DNA of 64,000 bases from Lepidostoma basale. Lineage: Eukaryota > Arthropoda > Insecta > Trichoptera > Lepidostomatidae. Numbering within the stretch: the first letter of the stretch is position 1; every line of letters begins with the position of its first letter. Shown here piece by piece: positions 53,040 to 63,504 of this stretch. The position numbers and the translations under genes are program-made. The notes beneath the pieces are model-generated. The model was not told the origin of the DNA, made no database searches, and saw nothing but the letters and a program-made list of their open reading frames with translations. The stretch covers positions 186,001 to 250,000 of the forward strand of contig JAHDVF020000875.1 in assembly GCA_022606425.2 (NCBI GenBank), written 5' to 3'.

Positions 53040-53077
53040 TACCGTTGTTTCGCGCTAAACGATGTTTTCATCATCAG
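53040..53077 (-). ncRNA. hammerhead-ribozyme-like motif, canonical boxes
   Basis: Minus strand: CTGATGA, then TGAAAACATCGTTTAGCGC (stem II AAAC/GTTT), GAAAC, AACG, GTA. All three conserved boxes are present, and GTA is an allowed cleavage triplet. Its 5' flank gtaacac is the same as that of 57508-57543. Confidence 0.55.
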
Positions 53078-53234
53078 GTGTTACAATTGACATACTATCG
53101 AATCGTGAACAGTGTTTCAAATGAATAAGTTAATAAATGGTAGCAAATAACATATTATTTTGGTGGATTTTTTCAACATCATTACGTATACAATTAATCT
53201 TCCTCTTTTTAAAAATGGACATTTAAAAACTATT

Positions 53235-53340
53235 TCTAGTGATTAATATGAATGAAATCGTCTGTTCTCAAGGGATGTTTTATTTAATATTGTGGGAATA
53301 GCATGTTTCGGCTTCCTTAGGCATTTTCAAATGTGTTGAG
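53235..53340. repeat. foldback-family repeat, left arm only
   Basis: gaatgaaatcgtctgttctc, tgtgggaatagcatgtttcg and cttaggcattttcaaatgtg. No right arm follows. Confidence 0.65.
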
Positions 53341-54265
53341 GGGAATAGTTTGGAAAACCTCGTTAAGGAGGAATAAGCGCCTATTGTCAGGGCGTTATAC
53401 GCCGCGCCGGGCCGAGCGGTGTCCGCTTCCCAGAGATTTGTTTAACTTTAAATAATATTTGCATTGCTTTAGCGGCCCGTGTTTGTATGGGCGTTTGTAT
53501 AATGTTATGACCGCGACCTAAAAGGATTTCGCGACACTTTACAGCTATTTTAATGCCGGAGAGATTCTTATCATTTGTCAAACTAGAGTCGGCTCGGGGT
53601 AAACCAAAAAGAAAAAAAAAACTTGCACTAGATTAAAACAAACGCGAGTAGTTTACAAGTATTTGCATTGTCAGACTTGTCACCGACTGGAAGTCTACAG
53701 CGCAGAAGAAACCGATTACAGAAATAATAAACATTCGGAAGAAATTTAAAAAATGTGTATATATTATCAGGTGGTTCGCGAAAGCGACAGAGTCCTACTG
53801 TGATTGAACAAAGATGCAGTAGACATAATGTGGACAAGTAATGAACAAAATTATTTTCTTCTGGGATGTTTTCTCTAAGAGATAAGTTATCTATACGGAT
53901 GCTAGATTGGCCGAACCATTGCAGTTTTTTTAGTGTCGGTAGCAGGAAGAAGGTGGACTCGTATGCCATATATAATGCAATTTAATAAATATAATATAAT
54001 ACGTGGTCGAATATTGTGAGCGTGTACACGGCGCGGCGCGGCGGTACTGTAGCTGGATGTGGGAGTGGAAGGGAATGTGGGAGACGTGACATCTCCCGGC
54101 CGCGGCGTGGGAGAGGAGGCAGGAGAGAAGATCGGAATACATAATTCGATAGCAATCTGTCGCATCACATAATGGCCAAGTGAGCTTCTACCTTCTAACA
54201 CCAAAACGAGTGTATTCCCGAGAGTTAAGGCCACGAAAAACTATTAAAGATGAACCTTAGTTCAT
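53341..54265. other. unassigned DNA, no gene seen
   Basis: 54020-54125 is GC-rich (ggcgcggcgcggcgg) without a readable gene. Short minus-strand frames there are low-complexity. Confidence 0.4.
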
Positions 54266-54470
54266 TACTTATACTTACTTATCAGTGCTGAACGTGGGGC
54301 TCTCCCAAAGCACGCCACTGCCACCTATCCATCGCCACTCTCATCCATCCAGGTCCAGCAATCCTTATAACATCGTTGGTCCAACGGGCGGGGGGATGTC
54401 CAACTCTAAAGAATCCTGTTCGCGGTCTCCACTCCAGAACCCGTCTTCCTCATCGGCTGTTCATTAATTA
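54266..54470 (-). mobile_element. LINE 3' fragment, unassigned family
   Basis: The complement of tgctgaacgtggggctctcc and of gaatcctgttcgcggtctcc gives GRPP-RW and V-RM-like C-terminal text in broken frames. Confidence 0.4.
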
Positions 54471-54477
54471 TTATATA

Positions 54478-54607
54478 TCTAGCGAATCGACGTGCACTCG
54501 CTGTATGAATGTGGAGGTCTAGAGAAGTATGTCAAGATAGACTAGTGTGGCAGTCCATTCTCTCTACCTACCTTTCCAGGGAAATTGCGTGATGGTTTGT
54601 ATTGTTG
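54478..54607 (+). mobile_element. RTE-B 3' fragment
   Basis: cgaatcgacgtgcactcgct, gtggcagtccattctctcta and attgcgtgatggtttg match the RTE-B end, with a ttgttg tail. Confidence 0.78.
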
Positions 54608-54663
54608 TTACCATCTTTCCTTGTCATCATTGTCTTTATTTCTTCAATATATTTTTTTGTAAA

Positions 54664-55135
54664 AATAATACATACGTACTAGAATACTCCTCATCAAGAC
54701 CTATGTATGGAGTATCTTGATGTACGGCTGCGAGACATGGTGCCTATCCGAAAGAGATAAGCGGAGACTAAAGGCTTTTGAGATGTGGTCCTATAGAAGA
54801 CTATTAGGAATTTCCTGGAGAAACCACATCACGATTGAGGAAGTTCTTCAAGGAATCGAAGGAGGAAGACACCTGCTCAGGACCTTGTCCGAAAAGCGTG
54901 CAAGATGGATCGGCCATGTAATACGTCAAGAAGGTCTCTTGCATGCGATAATGGAGGGTATGACCGAGGGGCCAAACTCTAGGGGACGCCCACGCCGAGA
55001 GTACCTGGAGGACCTGTTGGTGGACGTGCGCTGCTCATCATATGCAGATTTCAAAAGAGCCGCACAAGACAGGGAAGAATAGAAGAAATTGCTGCAAATC
55101 AATCCCAGGATTGAAACTCTCTAAATAACTAACTA
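54664..55135 (+). mobile_element. LINE RT C-terminus (LINE-E), best copy
   Basis: The frame reads LMYGCETWCLSERDKRRLKA, FEMWSYRRLLGISWRNHIT, RTLSEKRARWIGHVIR, SRGRPRREYLEDLLVDVRC and DFKRAAQDREE, then a TAG and KKLLQINPRIETL. One stop before the last 14 residues is the only break. MYG-E-W, FEMW-YRR-L-I-W--HIT-E-V and GRPR-Y are the usual post-RT motifs. The catalytic part is lost. Confidence 0.82.
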
Positions 55136-55299
55136 GATTATATTAAATTTATCTATTTGTAAATGACGACAATTTTTTTCCATAAATCTGATATGAAGTT
55201 TGACATAATTTGTCGGACAACAGTAGAGATATATTTCAAATGAAATTCGTATCGCTCAAAGCTTTCACATAAAATAATATATTTATTAGGATAAATTTA

Positions 55300-55428
55300 C
55301 ATGTGTGCATGGCACGATGTATGAATGTTGAGAAAGCGAGATAAGTTGTCTGGAAATAACAGTACAGGCGCCCATTCTATCTGCTCACCCCTTCTTGGAC
55401 ACGACGCGAGGGTTAGTTTGTCAGTTTA
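55300..55428 (+). mobile_element. RTE-A 3' fragment, old
   Basis: gtgcatggcacgatgtatga, then gcgcccattctatctgctca and ggttagtttgtcag. It lies tail to tail with the copy at 55543. Confidence 0.7.
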
Positions 55429-55542
55429 AAATAAAATTCTTTAAAAACGGGACTGCTTATATGAAAACATACCTATCTTTTATTTTTGGAACAGTCTGCC
55501 GTCGGCGAGCCTGGCGAAACCGGTCGCTTTCGAAATAAAGAC

Positions 55543-56056
55543 TAACTAACTAACCATCACGCCGTCTCCCCGAAGAGGTAGGCAGAAAAAATGGACTGCC
55601 CCACTTTTCTCTCCTGACATATTTCTCTCGCTTCCTCAACATTCATACATCATGTCATGCACGTGCGTCGATTTCTCTGACTCCTCACATGGCCGACATT
55701 CAATATTTGATTTATTTGATCGTGCCACGTTTTCCTCGGTCTTCCTCTATTTCTGGTTCCATTTACATCGTTAAAATATATTTTTTTACCATTCTTTCTT
55801 CATTAATTCTTTCCATATGTCCAAACCATCTTAATGATCCTTTCATTATTTTGTTCATAACACCATCATTTGCACCGCATTCACTTCTTATATTTTCATT
55901 CGACGCTCTATCATACCGCACATTCGTCTAAGAGATCTGTTTCATTTCTACTGCATTTATTCTACTTTCATCCTTCTTTTACCAGTTCCATGCTTCGCTT
56001 CCATACATAAGAGTCGGTAGAAGAACACCATTGTGCACTGCCATTCTAGCTTTTAA
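55543..56056 (-). mobile_element. RTE-A 3' fragment, about 510 bp
   Basis: actaactaactaaccatcac tail complement, then the C-terminus back to ARMAVHNGVLLPTLMYGSEAWNW. Two small deletions remove part of GYSVYD. Close in sequence to 31132-31651. Confidence 0.88.
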
Positions 56057-56486
56057 GACGTTTATTTATTATGTTTTTATTTCATTGTATTATAATAAAC
56101 TTGGGAATGTTTATATCGCATGCATTTGATCATATCCCTGAAGTGCCATAATATTGTATAATATGACAGACGTGTAGGCGCAGACTAAACTGATGTTAAT
56201 ATGTGAGGCGAGATACCGCGCGGCACAGGCGGACATCAGAGGCAGCCCCGTACTACTATTATAGTATGTATTATAACTGCAGACTGCAGCCGCAACATGC
56301 ACACGATTAGCTGCAGACACTATCGGACATTCAATTGTAGTTAATGGTGTACTCCACGGCTGCTAATATTGGGCAACGGAAAATATGCTCCGGGAACAAT
56401 CAACGTAATTCATAACATGTCAAATCTGCAGAATGTCTATTTAATTCAAATTCTTTCCGATTTTTTTACACGTACACAATTAGTTG
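56057..56486. other. unassigned DNA, no gene seen
   Basis: A GC-richer patch at 56170-56270; no domain recognised. Confidence 0.45.
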
Positions 56487-56748
56487 ATTTTTTTATTTAT
56501 TGTTTCTTGAACAATGATGTAAAACTCCATATTAAATAAACGAGTACGAGTACGTACGAATGAAAACGTCAGTTTTATTATATTTTATGGGAATGACATG
56601 TTTCGCCCTTCTAAGGCATTATCAAATGTTTGCCCTTCTAAGGCATTGTCAAACTTTGGATAATGCCTTAGTAGAGCGAAACATGTCATTCCCATAAAAT
56701 ATAATAAAACTTATAGAAAACCAACGATTTCATTCGTATTAATTAGTT
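56487..56748. repeat. palindromic foldback repeat, best copy of its family
   Basis: Left arm from tgtttcttgaacaatgatgt and aaactccatattaaataa to gaatgacatgtttcgccctt and ctaaggcattatcaaatgtt. Right arm from ggataatgccttagtagagc and gaaacatgtcattcccataa to aaccaacgatttcattcgta. The inner ctaaggcatt box is duplicated. Confidence 0.88.
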
Positions 56749-56837
56749 GATTTTTTGATATGTAGAAGTTTATTTTTAAATTTAAAAGCATTTCAAATAT
56801 TTTATAAACTTAATATATTTTATTTAAATATAATATT

Positions 56838-56990
56838 AAAATAAAATCATGTTTCGGACACAGAAGCCCTTCATCCGTGTTTTGTTAGATTTTGTATATA
56901 CAAAATAAATATTTAAACAAAATTTTCATGAATGCATTTACAAAAACTAACAAAACACAGATGAAGGGGTTCAGTTTGTACTTTAATTTA
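56838..56990. repeat. inverted repeat with hammerhead-like remnants
   Basis: catgtttcggacacagaagc and tcatccgtgttttgttag are mirrored by ctaacaaaacacagatgaag at 56946-56965. The minus strand reads GGATGAAGGGCTTC...CCGAAACATGA. Same family as 25903-25975, which shares tacaaaataaatat and tttaaacaa. Confidence 0.6.
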
Positions 56991-57283
56991 AAGTATTATA
57001 ATTAACATTGTTCCATGAATCCGCAATACAAAATTATGGCGAATATAGAATAAATTAATATTTTTTATTTAATGTAAATAACCTGCTACATGTCTTAGAA
57101 AATACAATATAAGCATACAAAGTCTCACTAACAAAATGTCCACAAAAATATGTTCTTCTTCGTTGTGTACTTGTTTATACTCGTATTTTAGTCCCTTTAC
57201 TGTTTTCATTATAATTTGCTCTTTTTACAACTTTGTACTCTTGGAAGGAGATTTTAAAACATTGTATTCTCCATTTTATTCAT

Positions 57284-57492
57284 TAAATATTTTTACACTA
57301 CATGTTTCGGAGGTGACCTCCTCCATCCTCAAATATAAATATAACTAAACTAAACCCAAATAAAGACTCGTAAAGTAAACATATAAATATAATATATCAT
57401 AAGTTTTCCTTTGGTTTTAGTTTAGTTATACATATTTACACATTAGGATGGAGGAAATTACCTTCGAAACATGCAGTGTAAAATATTTTTCA
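57284..57492. repeat. palindromic foldback repeat with hammerhead-like cores
   Basis: aaatatttttacactacatg mirrors the right end (catgcagtgtaaaatatttt). The inner arms (tttcggaggtgacctcctcc / ggatggaggaaattaccttc) hold GAAAC cores. The centre has ctaaactaaaccc and its mirror. Confidence 0.85.
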
Positions 57493-57507
57493 TGTTGTTT
57501 GTAACAC

Positions 57508-57543
57508 CTGATGATGCGAACATAGGTTGGCGAAACAGCTGTC
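57508..57543 (+). ncRNA. hammerhead-ribozyme-like motif, canonical boxes
   Basis: CTGATGA, then TGCGAACATAGGTTGGC (stem II GC-AAC/GTT-GC with an ATAG loop and one mismatch), GAAAC, AGCT, GTC. The CAGCTG around the third stem can form a tiny helix. All conserved boxes are exact. Outer ACAC (57504-57507) and GTGT (57555-57558) may add to stem I. Cleavage would be expected after GTC at 57543 if active. Confidence 0.6.
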
Positions 57544-57569
57544 GCGACAAACTCGTGTAAATAAATCGT

Positions 57570-57985
57570 GATACGTAATATTACAAAGCGGGTTTGGCAA
57601 TGTCACAATGTCACAAAAAAGTGCCAACAAGCTGAGAGTCACACAGAGAACCATTTTGAGTACCTATTAGCTTGCGTGACAGAGACAGAAATGAGGACCT
57701 ACGAGCCAGGGCAAAAGTCTCCGACGTTTATCAAGTTGGCCGCAACCCTTAAGTTACGTTGGGCTCGACACGTCGCTCGTGACCCAGATGACAAGTGGAC
57801 AAGGCGACTGCTGTGCTGGTGCTCAAGAACGGCAAAGCGTGGAGAAGGGCGTCCACAGCTGCGTTGGCGCGACGATATCCGGAAGAGTACGGGAAGTGCC
57901 TGGATGCGGTTCGCTCAGGATATAAGGAAGTGGGACATGCGAGAGGAAACCTACCTCCAGGAGTGGATGGCCACAACAGGCTGAA
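57570..57985 (+). mobile_element. LINE C-terminus fragment (LINE-C)
   Basis: The frame reads KLAATLKLRWARHVARDPDD, then WTRRLLCWCSRTAKRGEGRP, LRWRDDIRKSTGSAWMRFAQ, and EETYLQEWMATTG before a stop. KLKW-WAGHIAR, GRP--RW-DDI-K-AGS-WM--AQDR and a final EAY-QQW are the known end of this LINE group. It complements 33725-34190, which covers the part just before. Confidence 0.85.
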
Positions 57986-58798
57986 GAAGAAGATACTTAA
58001 AAACAGTGTTTTAAATTGAAACATTTTATAATGTTGAAGTATAGTGTTTCGGCCAAATCAATGGATTAGTTTATATCGTTATCCCGAGGATGATGAAAGT
58101 CAACAATAATGATTATTATATGTATGATATTATATTATAGTACAGAGCCTCGTGGGATTCGCTTGTAGAATACACTGGGAATCTAAAGAGTTGTGGCTTC
58201 TACACAATACAAAAATAATATTTCGTGTAGGTAGACCCATCAATAATGTATTTCAGATGTTTTGATTCCTTGTATTAATAAATTCTCAAATGTAATTGAT
58301 TGCGCCGATAATTCTAAAGTAAATATAATACTTCTATCTGATGATGTAACCACTCGTCCTTACAGATGTTGGACCAATCCTTATTTTCCGCGAGGAGCCA
58401 TCCGTCACGTGGATCCTCTTTGGAGCAGCCATAAATCTCTTGCCACATCCAAAAACGATTTTCCTTTTATCTCTTCAAATATTATTTCTGCTCAAATGAA
58501 TGGAGATTCTCTCCGCAGACTTATGTGAGTGATAGATTTATGTCCTATAAAGCAGTATCACCAAATTCAGATATTTGCTACAGCTGTAATAAAAGCTATT
58601 TGAAAGTGAGTTCTGTGCCTACGTGGGTACGGTTTCATTGCATAAAAATGTACGTAAAAAAGAAACAAATATTCCGCTTTGTGTTCCGAGGTGATTTCAG
58701 AAATCGAAAAATTAAGAAAATTAATGTAATAGAGTATTTCTTGTATGTTATTTGAATTTTCACAAGTATACGATGATATGGTACGGGCATATTAAACG
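57986..58798. other. unassigned DNA with an 88-codon frame
   Basis: A plus-strand frame at 58262-58528 is open for 88 codons (starts MIPCINKFSNVIDCADNSKV). It has no motif that I recognise and no copy in the window. A hammerhead-type scrap (cgaggatgatgaaagt) is at 58083-58098. Confidence 0.35.
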
Positions 58799-59030
58799 GT
58801 ACTTCCAGACCACGCAGTAAATAGAGCTTTCTCTGTGAATCTTCCTCGTCAACCATCAAGAGGAAGACCTAGGAACACGTGGACGATTCAGTGCAATAGC
58901 GTCTTGCAGAAAAATGGGTTGGGTGAAGGCGATACTCAGAACCGTAAGAAGTACAGCCTGAGATCGAGGAGAGCCGACCCGACACAGACAATGAGTTGGG
59001 ATAGTGCCAGGAAGAAGAAGAAGGCAAATA
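58799..59030 (+). mobile_element. LINE C-terminus fragment (LINE-M)
   Basis: Reads PSRGRPRNTWTIQCNSVLQK and NGLGEGDTQNRKKYSLRSRR, then ADPT. GRPR-TW followed by a charged RRADP end is a LINE C-terminus. Ends with gaagaagaagg. Confidence 0.6.
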
Positions 59031-59259
59031 TCCGTCTGAACGAATCGTAATATATTTTTAACATGTTGACGTCCACGGTACTTTTCAAGATTCCGGTGTA
59101 TAAGATATTTTAACTCAACTACATTATAAAACTCCGTTAATGCGTGACTGACGGCGCGGCGCTTGAGGACTTTTACTTTAATTCAACCGTTGGCAGTCAC
59201 ATATGCCTGCCACAGCGTGATACGTGTTAGGTAACTACAAATATACGTTTATTTCTATT

Positions 59260-59580
59260 AACGCTGCTCGACCACATCAGGAACACCCGCCTCTACGGCA
59301 GTTTCAGAGTGAGGCCAATCTCAGATAAACTGGAAGATAACCATTTGAGATAGTACGACCACGTCATGCGGCGCCCAGTCAATTATGTTACACGGAAGGT
59401 GATGGAAATGGATCAGCGACCCAAGGAACGTGGTAGACCCAAGTTGACGTGATTGGGACTTATTCACAGGAGTCTCAAAAGAGCCAGCTCCCATCAGACG
59501 TAACCCTGGACAGACAATCCTGGAGACGCCATACAAGAAGAGCCGACCCCAAATTAATAGAACATAGGTTAGGAAGAACA
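59260..59580 (+). mobile_element. LINE RT C-terminus fragment (LINE-M)
   Basis: Reads LLDHIRNTRLYGSFRVRPIS, DKLEDNHLR, stop, YDHVMRRPVNYVTRKVMEMD and KERGRPKLT, then a stop. The order RLDHV-N--IRGSL-V-PV-EK--ENRLRWYGHVMRR is characteristic of an RTE-like LINE. Several stops. Confidence 0.75.
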
Positions 59581-60649
59581 ATAAATCCTTTATTTGTGCA
59601 GTTTCAGCAGCAATTATCGATTTAGCACATGTAATTTTAGCATAGTTATAAAACAGTTTAAATTCCGATCTAATAAGATTTTTATTAGATGTATATTTTT
59701 TTCCCTAAATTTCATTGGATGAGGAAAAATAGTTATGTTGGAGGATTTGATGGGTTGGGATCGACATGTGGACATGACAACCCGCGTAGAGAGAAGTGTG
59801 TGGGGGTTGAAGTTCATGGGTGACAGGGAGTGATTCTGGTGAAGCCGTAATGTCCTGGCCACGGAACCGAGCGGGGTGGAAGTGGTCATTGTTGTAGATC
59901 GGTAGTATTGGGTGGGGACCGATGTGGCAATGGGGTTGAGATACAAGTGGTAGTAAGAGGCGATGAGTGAATGTGACGGTCAGCAAGTGTGGCAGCGACA
60001 CGGGAGGCTAGGTACCTACCAGGCAGAGTTTGATATTTTACTTAATTGGTTGGTTGATAGAAGAGCGAACGGGGGCGAAACGCAGCTTGGGTTGCGAGCG
60101 TACATCGTATTATATTTCTTCCATTTTGAAGTATTATAAAACAACAAACTACACACGGTAACGCACAGACATGTAGACAGAACATCGTTAAACCTTTTAA
60201 CAGAATGTCAAATGAGAGCTTACCCACAGGCGCAGGCGCTAGCTTGTTTTCTATAAACGAACTAACCGCCTCTATACTTACAATTATATTTATTTTAAAC
60301 TTGGGTATTCTTTCATGATTCATTATTTAATTAGTGATTTAACATTTATATTTATAATAAATCAGTCTTAGTTTAAATAAAATAAAATCCTTGTATTTGT
60401 TTGCGGTTAACTTTGTGGTTTCGCTTGAATGCATTTAGTATTTGCTTACTTCATCACGTCAAATGTCGTTATGAAGATATCAATACAATAGAATCTGGCT
60501 GGCTATTGGCAAAAGTAATTTGTGATTGAGATAAGGAAGTGAGAAAGCATTCAAGTGAATCAATTTATCCTATTCGTATCTTTAAAATGCACTATGTTAA
60601 AATGACGCCGCTGTGAAATATTTAAGAATTTGATTAATGCAATGAATTT
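59581..60649. other. unassigned DNA, no gene seen
   Basis: Minus-strand frames at 59614-60001 are proline/histidine-rich and unlike any family I know. No repeat copies noticed in the window. Confidence 0.45.
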
Positions 60650-60785
60650 GGGAGACCCCCACACGATGGCGATGGTGTGATGATATTATAAAAATTGCTG
60701 GCAACTGGATGCGAAGGGCACGAGATAGGAGTGTGTGGAGAAGTATGGGGAAGGTCTATCCTACGACATTGATAGTTTAAGTAAA
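60650..60785 (+). mobile_element. LINE 3' fragment (LINE-C-like)
   Basis: Reads RPPHDGDGVMIL in one frame and TPTRWRWCDDIIKIAGNWMR, RARDRSVWRSMGKVY in another. RW-DDI-K-AG--WM--ARDR--WR--- matches the LINE-C end. Confidence 0.7.
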
Positions 60786-61760
60786 AAGTAAGTAATGAAT
60801 TAGAACAGTGTGAAACGTTTTTTAGAAAATGTCTGTGCTGCTGTATTTGAATCAGGGTTAGTATTAAATAAGTAAAAACAATTCAAATTGTTATAAGTTG
60901 AAATTTCAGATGTTTTTACAGATAGAGTCCGTAGGTGTTGGTAATAATTAAAGATCCACCCAAACGCGCGATCCTCTGCTCGGAGATAATTCATAACTCA
61001 AATATAATAAGAGTGACATCAGAAATGACTTAATTCTCGAAAATACTTCCTCCTCTCCATTGTTCCAACAGATGGGTACCTGGGTACTTCATTTCCGCTA
61101 CTTAACTCAATGTTAACAGGGCCGGCGGCACCGAATGTCAAGTATACCTTATGCCAAGGGTCCATAAAGGTGCGTAAATAAAATAAAACTAGTTGCAACC
61201 CGTTAAATATTCACGCAAGTAAAGATTTTCTACCCTTTAAAAACTTGGTTCACTGAAAAATCATAATCAGTAATAAGTTTTAACTTTTAATGTAAATAAA
61301 ACCTACGTTAAACATTTCACAAACAACGACACTAAATTGTTCTCCTTTTGCTTTCTACACTACTTTCCCACAACAATAATCAGAACAATATTCAAAATAA
61401 TTCATTTCGAATTACTTTTGGAGAGAATCGAAATATTTCTCTCTCGTTCTCTTGTATTCAAAATATTCTTGTATTTTTTCTTGATGACTTTTTGATTTTT
61501 GTCTATTTATATTATGATAAACCATAGAGGCAGATTATTTCCCCCCAATAAACAAGCATCCGAAAAGTTATTGAGAGGGGTAAACGGTTGACGAAAGGTT
61601 ACAATCAACTCGATACAATAGTTGAATACCTGATGATGATTTGAATATGAAAAACGATAGAAATTAGACACATTGTAATGTTGTTGTTGGATTAGAATAT
61701 CTTTAAAAAATATTTGTGCAAATCAAACTTATTGTATTAAATGTTTTATCTTCTTATTCT
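60786..61760. other. unassigned DNA, no gene seen
   Basis: AT-rich, no motif recognised. Confidence 0.45.
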
Positions 61761-61764
61761 CCTT

Positions 61765-61945
61765 TTCTTAACACACCTCCCTGGTGCATAGGGCCTCAAG
61801 GAACCTTCTCCACCCGACTCTATCGCATGCCTGATGCCTAACATCATCCCAAGTGAGGCCTGCTGCAACCTCGTCCTGCAGGGCTCTCTTCTTCAGGTGG
61901 CTCTTGGTCTGCCTCGCTTCCTTTTTCCCCCATAGGGGACTAGTA
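61765..61945 (-). mobile_element. LINE fragment (LINE-K)
   Basis: Minus strand: KRKRGRPRAT, then EEESPAGRGCSRPHLG-like text and RHQACDRVGWRRFLEAL. It matches 29140-29317. Confidence 0.65.
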
Positions 61946-61949
61946 AATC

Positions 61950-62322
61950 TGACGGAGTGTCAAATGCAAATATAAGAAGTGAATGAATTGCGAATGAACT
62001 TGTTATGAACAAAATAATGAAAGAGTCAATAAGATGGTTTTGACACATGGAAATAATGCAAGAAGAATGACAAAGAATGTATGTATAAACGACGCAAACG
62101 GAATTAGAAATAGAGGAATATCGAGAAAAATGTGGCACATTCAAATAAATCAAATATTATATATCAACCCGTGAGGAGTCGGAGAAATCAATGTGCTTGG
62201 ATGAAACAATGCATGAATGTTGAGGAAGCGAGAGAAGTATGTCAGGAAAGAATAACGTGGCATGTGGCAGTCCATTGTTTCTGCCTACTCCTTCGGTGAG
62301 ACGGCGTGATGGTCAGTTAGTT
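61950..62322 (+). mobile_element. RTE-A 3' fragment, old
   Basis: gacggagtgtcaaatgcaaa and tataagaagtgaatgaattg, then MNKIMKESIRWF and GRRNRGISRKMWHIQINQIL. It ends gacggcgtgatggtcagtta. Several stops. Confidence 0.82.
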
Positions 62323-62662
62323 ATGTTTTGTTTTGTCTTCAATAAGGTGCCAGTTTGCGTACGACCAGCCCTGATAATATTACCTCTGGTGATATTAGGG
62401 TCAATTACTGGTGTAACAAATTTACATTTTTGCAAGATATTAGTGCATTGTTTGGTGTTGCTTTTTTAATGCAGTTGACCTTCATTTTTTTCGTCGGTGC
62501 ACACCAAATATACCATCTTGTTCAACAATGTAATATCACGTGCACGGCATTTTCATTAAAAAAAACAAACAAGACTCCTCCCACAACCTTAATCTCCACT
62601 GATCAGATTGCTAAAAAAAAAAACCAATAACTATTATGTATAAGAACTTGTTTTATTTTAAA
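62323..62662. other. unassigned DNA, no gene seen
   Basis: Short frames only; none resembles a known protein. Confidence 0.4.
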
Positions 62663-62936
62663 CTAGCTGACCCGACGAACTTCGTACCGCCTCAGAATCA
62701 ATAAATGTTGTGTTAACTTATAAGCTAAATTTAATTCACCTTTTTATTGAATTACAATTAATACTTAAAATGAATTAAGTTCATGAAATGTGCAAAAGTC
62801 AAAATTAAAAATATGAATTACAATGGAATATAATTCACGTGGAAGCCTGCATTAATACCTACTTAAAATGAATTATAAATTGTTAATTAAAAACTTTGTT
62901 TTATGTATCACAATTGTGTTTTTATTTTTTCGCGAC

Positions 62937-63241
62937 AATATATTCAACCAAAGTGGAATCTACCAGATTAATTGTGAGGATTGTGATGCCGTGTATATTG
63001 GAAAGACGGGTCGATCATTTTGAAGAGGTTATATGAACACAACATTTAATACAAAAACAGAATCATTGTGTGAATTTTGACCATCATTTCAATTCCAAAA
63101 ACACATTTTTTTTGCATATAACAAACAATTTAAAAAAAAATTGATAAATTAGAAAATTTAGAAATTTTTAAAGCAAAGGCACGTGAATTGAATGTTATAA
63201 ATAACCAAATTCCAGCTTATTCCCCCTTAGTATATATGTAG
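62937..63241 (+). pseudogene. Penelope-like GIY-YIG endonuclease remnant (copy 3)
   Basis: GIYQINCEDCDAVYIGKTGR followed by the shared stop after GRSF, then the KLENLEI segment and SPLVYM-stop. Same frameshift position as the other copies. Confidence 0.75.
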
Positions 63242-63504
63242 TACATTAAAAACTTTTCCTTTATACAATCTACCAAAAAAATATTAATACTACCTTCCAT
63301 TTTTGTCCCTTTCTTACTAATATAATCTGCTTCCTTATAATGTTTATCGTCTTTAATATATTAGGATTCATCGTTTTTGACTCTATATTATGTATGATTG
63401 TTCCTTCTAATAATTGTTTGAATTATTATTATGATTATTATCATTCTTATTATTTTATTATTATAAATAAATGAATTTCATACAACAACACAACAACAAC
63501 AACA

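Noticed and set aside
53902..54234. 110-codon minus-strand frame as a gene
   Set aside because: Proline/serine/threonine-rich text from a GC-rich low-complexity patch, with no homologue or splice context.
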